A DNA stretch of 64,000 nucleotides from Pseudorasbora parva (lineage: Eukaryota; Chordata; Actinopteri; Cypriniformes; Gobionidae): contig NC_090183.1 of the NCBI RefSeq assembly GCF_024679245.1, forward strand, positions 46,931,856 to 46,995,855, read 5' to 3'. The position numbers were made by a program, and so were the translations under genes. The notes under the pieces are model-generated. The model saw only the letters and a program-made list of their open reading frames with translations. It had not been told where the DNA came from and made no database searches. Positions 58,114-64,000 of this stretch are shown here, in pieces. The stretch's first letter is position 1. Each line of letters starts with the position of its first letter.

Positions 58114-59002
58114 GCACACAAAGACACACACATCCACAAAAATTGGGAATACTTTTTTTGTTAATCTGAAAATGTTTCTAAATTCCTTCTCAAAACTGAT
58201 CTGATATGCTGCCATATTTATATCTGTCCACACAAATACATATCTGTTATTTATACATAATTCCATGTTTGTTTTTTTTGTTTTTTTGTATTGTTTTGTG
58301 TGTGTCTCACAACTTACTATTAATGTGATACAGAACTCTGAACTTTTAGCCTTGGAACATTTTGAATGCAACACAGTTGGCACAAACATTTTTTTTTCTT
58401 TCTGGAAAACTGCCATAAAGTTATTATTCATTCATTTATTGATCTTAAAAAACAAAACGATATAATCCAGCAACCCCCCAAAACTGAGCAAAACCACTAG
58501 AATGTATCCATTTAAATGATACATGTAATGTAATATTCAGTTTAATTTATACATTCACTGAAAGACTTAAAACAGCGCCATTTCCTGCATGTTCCACACA
58601 TTCCCACCAAAAAGATGCTCTAGTTCTGGGTTCTCTTCTTCAGTGTGATGATTTGATCGACGTTTGTCCAACCCTGCACGCTTCTCTTGCTGTGTATCAT
58701 AGAATGATGCAAATAAGGGTTAAAGATTGCCTGTGCGGAGGCTCTTTCTGTGTGTTTTATGCATGTGTCTAAATACAAACAGACTTCAAAGAGAGCCGCA
58801 TTGGAAATCACCTCACATTTTCACCTCCGGTTGCTCAAAGCGTTTGTGTTTTTCTCCGAGACCGGACAGAGAGTTGTCAGGGAGCCACGGGCCGCTGCAT
58901 GAGTGTCAGCCATGCAAATAATCACTTACTTACACTCTTTGAGTTTGCTTTGGTTAAGGCAAATTACCATCTGAAAATGAGCTGCAAAGGACTCTGGGCG
59001 AG

Positions 59003-59005
<3 letters not shown>
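58113..59005. other. No gene recognised
   Basis: AT-rich sequence with T runs (58265-58290). No supported feature. Confidence 0.5.

Positions 59006-59071
<66 letters not shown>
59006..59071. repeat. (CT)n microsatellite
   Basis: A pure CT run of about 66 bp. Confidence 0.97.
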
Positions 59072-59072
<1 letters not shown>

Positions 59073-59257
59073 TCTTATTGAGAAGCGAGGGAGAGAGAAA
59101 GGAAATGGAAAATGTTGAAAATCCCAGTCCTGAATATTGCTCCTGAATAACTGCAAAGTATATTTTGTGCTTGATAGAACATCATATCTGCACTTTATAA
59201 TTTGATGACTTTCCATCCAAATGTACCTGTTTGAATCAACAACAGGCAAGGAATATT

Positions 59258-59263
<6 letters not shown>

Positions 59264-59294
<31 letters not shown>
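59264..59294. repeat. (GT)n microsatellite
   Basis: A pure GT run. Confidence 0.95.
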
Positions 59295-59297
<3 letters not shown>

Positions 59298-60171
59298 AGA
59301 GAACATAATCTTCTGTCAGTCTGAAGTTCTCAAATGTTTACTAAAATCATTCCTGTTCTTCCCTTCTTCCATGTGGGCATACTTGCACAATGGCAGCAAT
59401 TTTGAAAACACATTTATAGTGAAACGTGTGGTTTTCAACTTCAAAACATTTCATAAAGCAACATTTGGAAAGCGTCTAAATAAGGCAAGAGTTCAAGACT
59501 AAATTATGAGACATAAACAATCATTCTTGCATTAAAACAGCTAGACAGAGCAAGTTTTAAATGATTAAAGAGGCTCTGTTGTGCTTTTCTCCATCTATCT
59601 GTAGTGTGTGATGTTGCAGATCTTCTCTATATCAGTGTTTCTGAACTCCTGAAACGCCTCCGTCTTGAGTTTCTTCCGAGAATCAACATATCACAATATT
59701 CTTCATTATAATACCCCAAATTTCCTCAAATAAAAGCCTGTAGTCAAATAAACGCCAGGCCTCTGATAGTGGCCGGGGGCGTGGTCAGCACGAACAAAAA
59801 AAGGCCGGTCTCGAATAAAGGCCGGAGGAAATGAGTGGATAATCTCCTAAATGCCGTTAATGTAATGCGAAACCATCCTGATGCCACGCGCCCCGATGCG
59901 AGTCCTGCCAGTGCGACACACACTAATCCTGGTCTCTTCTATAGTTAACCTAAACATTTTACAGGGATTGCTTTGTAAATTAAATTGAGAATATAACGGA
60001 TGCATGTGCCATTTTAAATACGTAAGCCCATTGACTTACCGGTATGTCCTGATCAGTGCCTTGACTACTGACGGAGCTGATTAAGACGCACCTAATATTA
60101 GCCTCTCGCCTCTTTTATGTCTTAAGGGGTTCGCACCCAAGCCTCGAAGCTCAGCTCCGCGCAGCGCCGCG
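59295..60171. other. No gene recognised; repeat-like segment 59700-59850
   Basis: 59715-59830 has the alternating words AATAAAAGCCTGTAG, AATAAACGCCAGGCC and AATAAAGGCCGGAGG, resembling the decayed end of a dispersed element. The last 50 bp before the array are GC-rich and CpG-rich. Confidence 0.4.
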
Positions 60172-63100
60172 TCTCACGCCTCGTTTATACTTTCGCCTGT
60201 CTCCGCTGACTGCACGCCGCACACTCCTCCCCAAACGGACGAGGCGTTTATACTTTCGCCTGTCTCCGCTGACTGCACGCCGCACACTCCTCCCCAAACG
60301 GACGAGGCGTTTATACTTTCGCCTGTCTCCGCTGACTGCACGCCGCACACTCCTCCCCAAACGGACGAGGCGTTTATACTTTCGACTGTCTCCACTGACT
60401 GCGCGCCGCGCGCTCCTCCCCAAACGGACGAGGCGTTTATACTTTCGCCTGTCTCCGCTGACTGCGCGCCGCGCGCTCCTCCCCAAACGGACGAGGCGTT
60501 TATACTTTCGACTGTCTCCACTGACTGCGCGCCGCGCGCTCCTCCCCAAACGGACGAGGCGTTTATACTTTCGCCTGTCTCCGCTGACTGCACGCCGCAC
60601 ACTCCTCCCCAAACGGACGAGGCGTTTATACTTTCGCCTGTCTCCGCTGACTGCACGCCGCACACTCCTCCCCAAACGGACGAGGCGTTTATACTTTCGA
60701 CTGTCTCCGCTGACTGCGCGCCGCGCGCTCCTCCCCAAACCGATGAGGCGTTTATACTTTCGCCTGTCTCCGCTGACTGCGCGCCGCACACTCCTCCCCA
60801 AACCGACGAGGCGTTTATACTTTCGACTGTCTCCGCTGACTGCACGCCGCACACTCCTCCCCAAACGGACGAGGCGTTTATACTTTCGACTGTCTCCGCT
60901 GACTGCGCGCCGCGCGCTCCTCCCCAAACGGACGAGGCGTTTATACTTTCGACTGTCTCCGCTGACTGCGCGCCGCACACTCCTCCCCAAACCGACGAGG
61001 CGTTTATACTTTCGACTGTCTCCGCTGACTGCGCGCCGCGCGCTCCTCCCCAAACCGACGAGGCGTTTATACTTTCGCCTGTCTCCGCTGACTGCACGCC
61101 GCACACTCCTCCCCAAACGGACGAGGCGTTTATACTTTCGCCTGTCTCCGCTGACTGCACGCCGCACACTCCTCCCCAAACGGACGAGGCGTTTATACTT
61201 TCGACTGTCTCCACTGACTGCGCGCTCCTCCCCAAACCGACGAGGCGTTTATACTTTCGCCTGTCTCCGCTGCGCCGCGCTCCTCCCCAAACGGACGAGG
61301 CGTTTATACTTTCGCCTGTCTCCACTGCGCGCGCTCCTCCCCAAACCGACGAGGCGTTTATACTTTCGACTGTCTCCGCTGACTGCGCGCCGCGCGCTCC
61401 TCCCCAAACCGACGAGGCGTTTATACTTTCGACTGTCTCCGCTGACTGCGCGCGCTCCTCCCCAAACGGACGAGGCGTTTATACTTTCGCCTGTCTCCGC
61501 TGACTGCACGCCGCACACTCCTCCCCAAACGGATGAGGCGTTTATACTTTCGACTGTCTCCGCTGACTGCGCGCCGCGCGCTCCTCCCCAAACCGACGAG
61601 GCGTTTATACTTTCGCCTGTCTCCGCTGACTGCACGCCGCACACTCCTCCCCAAACGGACGAGGCGTTTATACTTTCGCCTGTCTCCGCTGACTGCACGC
61701 CGCACACTCCTCCCCAAACGGACGAGGCGTTTATACTTTCGCCTGTCTCCGCTGACTGCACGCCGCACACTCCTCCCCAAACCGACGAGGCGTTTATACT
61801 TTCGCCTGTCTCCGCTGACTGCACGCCGCACACTCCTCCCCAAACCGACGAGGCGTTTATACTTTCGCCTGTCTCCGCTGACTGCACGCCGCACACTCCT
61901 CCCCAAACGGACGAGGCGTTTATACTTTCGCCTGTCTCCACTGACTGCGCGCTCCTCCCCAAACCGACGAGGCGTTTATACTTTCGCCTGTCTCCGCTGA
62001 CTGCACGCCGCACACTCCTCCCCAAACGGATGAGGCATTTATACTTTCGCCTGTCTCCGCTGACTGCACGCCGCACACTCCTCCCCAAACGGACGAGGCG
62101 TTTATACTTTCGCCTGTCTCCACTGACTGCGCGCTCCTCCCCAAACCGACGAGGCGTTTATACTTTCGCCTGTCTCCGCTGACTGCGCGCCGCGCGCTCC
62201 TCCCCAAACCGACGAGGCGTTTATACTTTCGCCTGTCTCCGCTGACTGCGCGCCGCGCGCTCCTCCCCAAACCGACGAGGCGTTTATACTTTCGCCTGTC
62301 TCCGCTGACTGCGCGCCGCACACTCCTCCCCAAACCGACGAGGCGTTTATACTTTCGCCTGTCTCCGCTGACTGCGCGCCGCGCGCTCCTCCCCAAACCG
62401 ACGAGGCGTTTATACTTTCGCCTGTCTCCGCTGACTGCGCGCCGCGCGCTCCTCCCCAAACCGACGAGGCGTTTATACTTTCGCCTGTCTCCGCTGACTG
62501 CGCGCCGCACACTCCTCCCCAAACCGACGAGGCGTTTATACTTTCGCCTGTCTCCGCTGACTGCGCGCCGCGCGCTCCTCCCCAAACCGACGAGGCGTTT
62601 ATACTTTCGCCTGTCTCCGCTGACTGCGCGCCGCGCGCTCCTCCCCAAACCGACGAGGCGTTTATACTTTCGCCTGTCTCCGCTGACTGCGGGCCGCGCG
62701 CTCCTCCCCAAACCGACGAGGCGTTTATACTTTCGCCTGTCTCCGCTGACTGCGCGCCGCGCGCTCCTCCCCAAACGGACGAGGCGTTTATACTTTCGCC
62801 TGTCTCCGCTGACTGCGCGCCGCGCGCTCCTCCCCAAACCGACGAGGCGTTTATACTTTCGCCTGTCTCCGCTGACTGCGCGCCGCGCGCTCCTCCCCAA
62901 ACCGACGAGGCGTTTATACTTTCGCCTGTCTCCGCTGACTGCGCGCCGCGCGCTCCTCCCCAAACCGACGAGACGTTTATACTTTCGCCTGTCTCCGCTG
63001 ACTGCGGGCCGCGCACTCCTCCCCAAACGGACGAGGCGTTTATACTTTCGCCTGTCTCCGCTGACTGCGCGCCGCGCGCTCCTCCCCAAACGGACGAGGC

Positions 63101-64000
63101 GTTTATACTTTCGCCTGTCTCCGCTGACTGCGCGCCGCGCGCTCCTCCCCAAACGGACGAGGCGTTTATACTTTCGCCTGTCTCCGCTGACTGCGCGCCG
63201 CGCGCTCCTCCCCAAACGGACGAGGCGTTTATACTTTCGCCTGTCTCCGCTGACTGCACGCCGCACACTCCTCCCCAAACGGACGAGGCGTTTATACTTT
63301 CGCCTGTCTCCGCTGACTGCGCGCCGCACGCTCCTCCCCAAACCGATGAGGCGTTTATACTTTCGCCTGTCTCCGCAGACTGCGCGCCGCACACTCCTCC
63401 CCAAACGGACGAGGCGTTTATACTTTCGCCTGTCTCCGCAGACTGCGCGCTGCGCGCTCCTCCCTAAACGGACGAGGCGTTTATACTTTCGCCTGTCTCC
63501 GCAGACTGCGCGCTGCGCGCTCCTCCCTAAACGGACGAGGCGTTTATACTTTCGCCTGTCTCCGCTGACTGCGCGCCGCGCGCTCCTCCCTAAACGGACG
63601 AGGCGTTTATACTTTCGCCTGTCTCCGCAGACTGCGCGCCGCGCGCTCCTCCCTAAACGGACGAGGCGTTTATACTTTCGCCTGTCTCCGCAGACTGCGC
63701 GCCGCGCGCTCCTCCCTAAACGGACGAGGCGTTTATACTTTCGCCTGTCTCCGCAGACTGCGCGCCGCGCGCTCCTCCCTAAACGGACGAGGCGTTTATA
63801 CTTTCGCCTCTCTCCGCTGCGCGCGCTCCTCCCCAAACGGACGAGGCGTTTATACTTTCGCCTGTCTCCGCAGACTGCGCGCCGCGTGCTCCTCCCTAAA
63901 CGGACGAGCCGTTTATACTTTCGCCTTTCTCCGCAGACTGCGCGCCGCGCGCTCCTCCCTAAACGGACGAGGCGTTTATACTTTCGCCTGTCTCCGCTGC
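60172..64000. repeat. 63-bp CpG-rich satellite-like array, about 60 units, open at right edge
   Basis: Exact 63-bp spacing is seen (for example GAGGCG at 60241 and 60304). The unit is GAGGCGTTTATACTTTCGCC, then TGTCTCCGCTGACTGCGCGC, then CGCGCGCTCCTCCCCAAACC and GAC. Main variants are CACGCCGCACACTCC against CGCGCCGCGCGCTCC, AAACGGAC against AAACCGAC, GACTGTCTCC against GCCTGTCTCC, and from about 63360 CCGCAGACTGCG with CCCTAAACGG. A few units are shortened by 9-18 bp (61210-61340, 61440-61460, 61930-61960, 62120-62140, 63815). Open frames up to 638 codons exist on both strands and are artefacts of a period divisible by three. Confidence 0.97.

Noticed and set aside
55051..58204. Ser-Leu-Thr-His, Thr-His and Cys-Val frames up to 603 codons
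   Set aside because: Low-complexity translation of ACTC and AC repeats in every frame.
60151..63836. Long open frames (up to 638 codons) on both strands in the 63-bp array
   Set aside because: The period is 21 codons, so any frame free of stops in one unit stays open. Several frames on both strands are open together, starts are arbitrary and no domain is seen.

Overview
This window looks like a repeat-dense stretch of a ray-finned fish genome, probably a cyprinid-type teleost. The evidence is the mix of elements: two families of Tc1-like transposons, a PIF/Harbinger element with a Myb/SANT protein, an RTE-type LINE, a tRNA-derived SINE, TTAA-target elements, several foldback MITEs, very long (AC)n tracts and a Gmr1-like Gypsy LTR retrotransposon. 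No complete host protein-coding gene is visible. The best host coding signal is a pair of short exon candidates on the minus strand (17614-17719 and 17406-17508) with four good splice sites and a 105-bp intron. The rest reads as intron or intergenic DNA with several stretches that look like conserved non-coding sequence, although conservation cannot be tested here.

Layout. 1-8.2 kb: foldback MITE, a 565-bp TIR element, a deleted Tc1 copy, a TTAA-flanked element carrying a 38-bp minisatellite, and a SINE. 8.2-12.5 kb: the main 38-bp array (about 50 units) and a G/T-rich 26-bp array. 15-17 kb: a Harbinger element nested in another transposon, then an inverted second copy of the 565-bp TIR element. 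17.4-17.7 kb: candidate exons. 18.4-24.3 kb: Tc1 copy, foldback element, (AC)n tracts and an RTE LINE split by a long-TIR transposon. 24.3-36.4 kb: TIR elements, MITEs, candidate conserved non-coding DNA, and a 75-bp array in which every unit has a CCAAT box and an octamer. 36.5-38.8 kb: a 27-bp palindromic array of about 86 units. 40.9-41.6 kb: purine-rich simple repeats. 42.4-49.1 kb: two more Tc1 copies and MITEs.

49083-54206 holds the most notable element. It is a 5,124-bp LTR retrotransposon on the minus strand with LTRs that read as identical, a perfect 5-bp target duplication, a tRNA-Phe-type primer site and one uninterrupted 1,503-codon gag-pol frame. Its domain order is gag (SCAN-like plus CCHC), protease, integrase, reverse transcriptase, RNase H. 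Integrase before reverse transcriptase is the Copia order in a Gypsy-type enzyme set, which marks the Gmr1-like group.

54.2-64 kb: a candidate promoter-like region, a 1.6-kb ACTC-based array, an AC minisatellite with regular CACGTG motifs, and a CpG-rich 63-bp array of about 60 units that runs off the right edge. Tandem repeats make up roughly a fifth of the window. Several periods (75, 27 and 63 bp) are multiples of three, which produces long spurious reading frames that should not be taken as genes.
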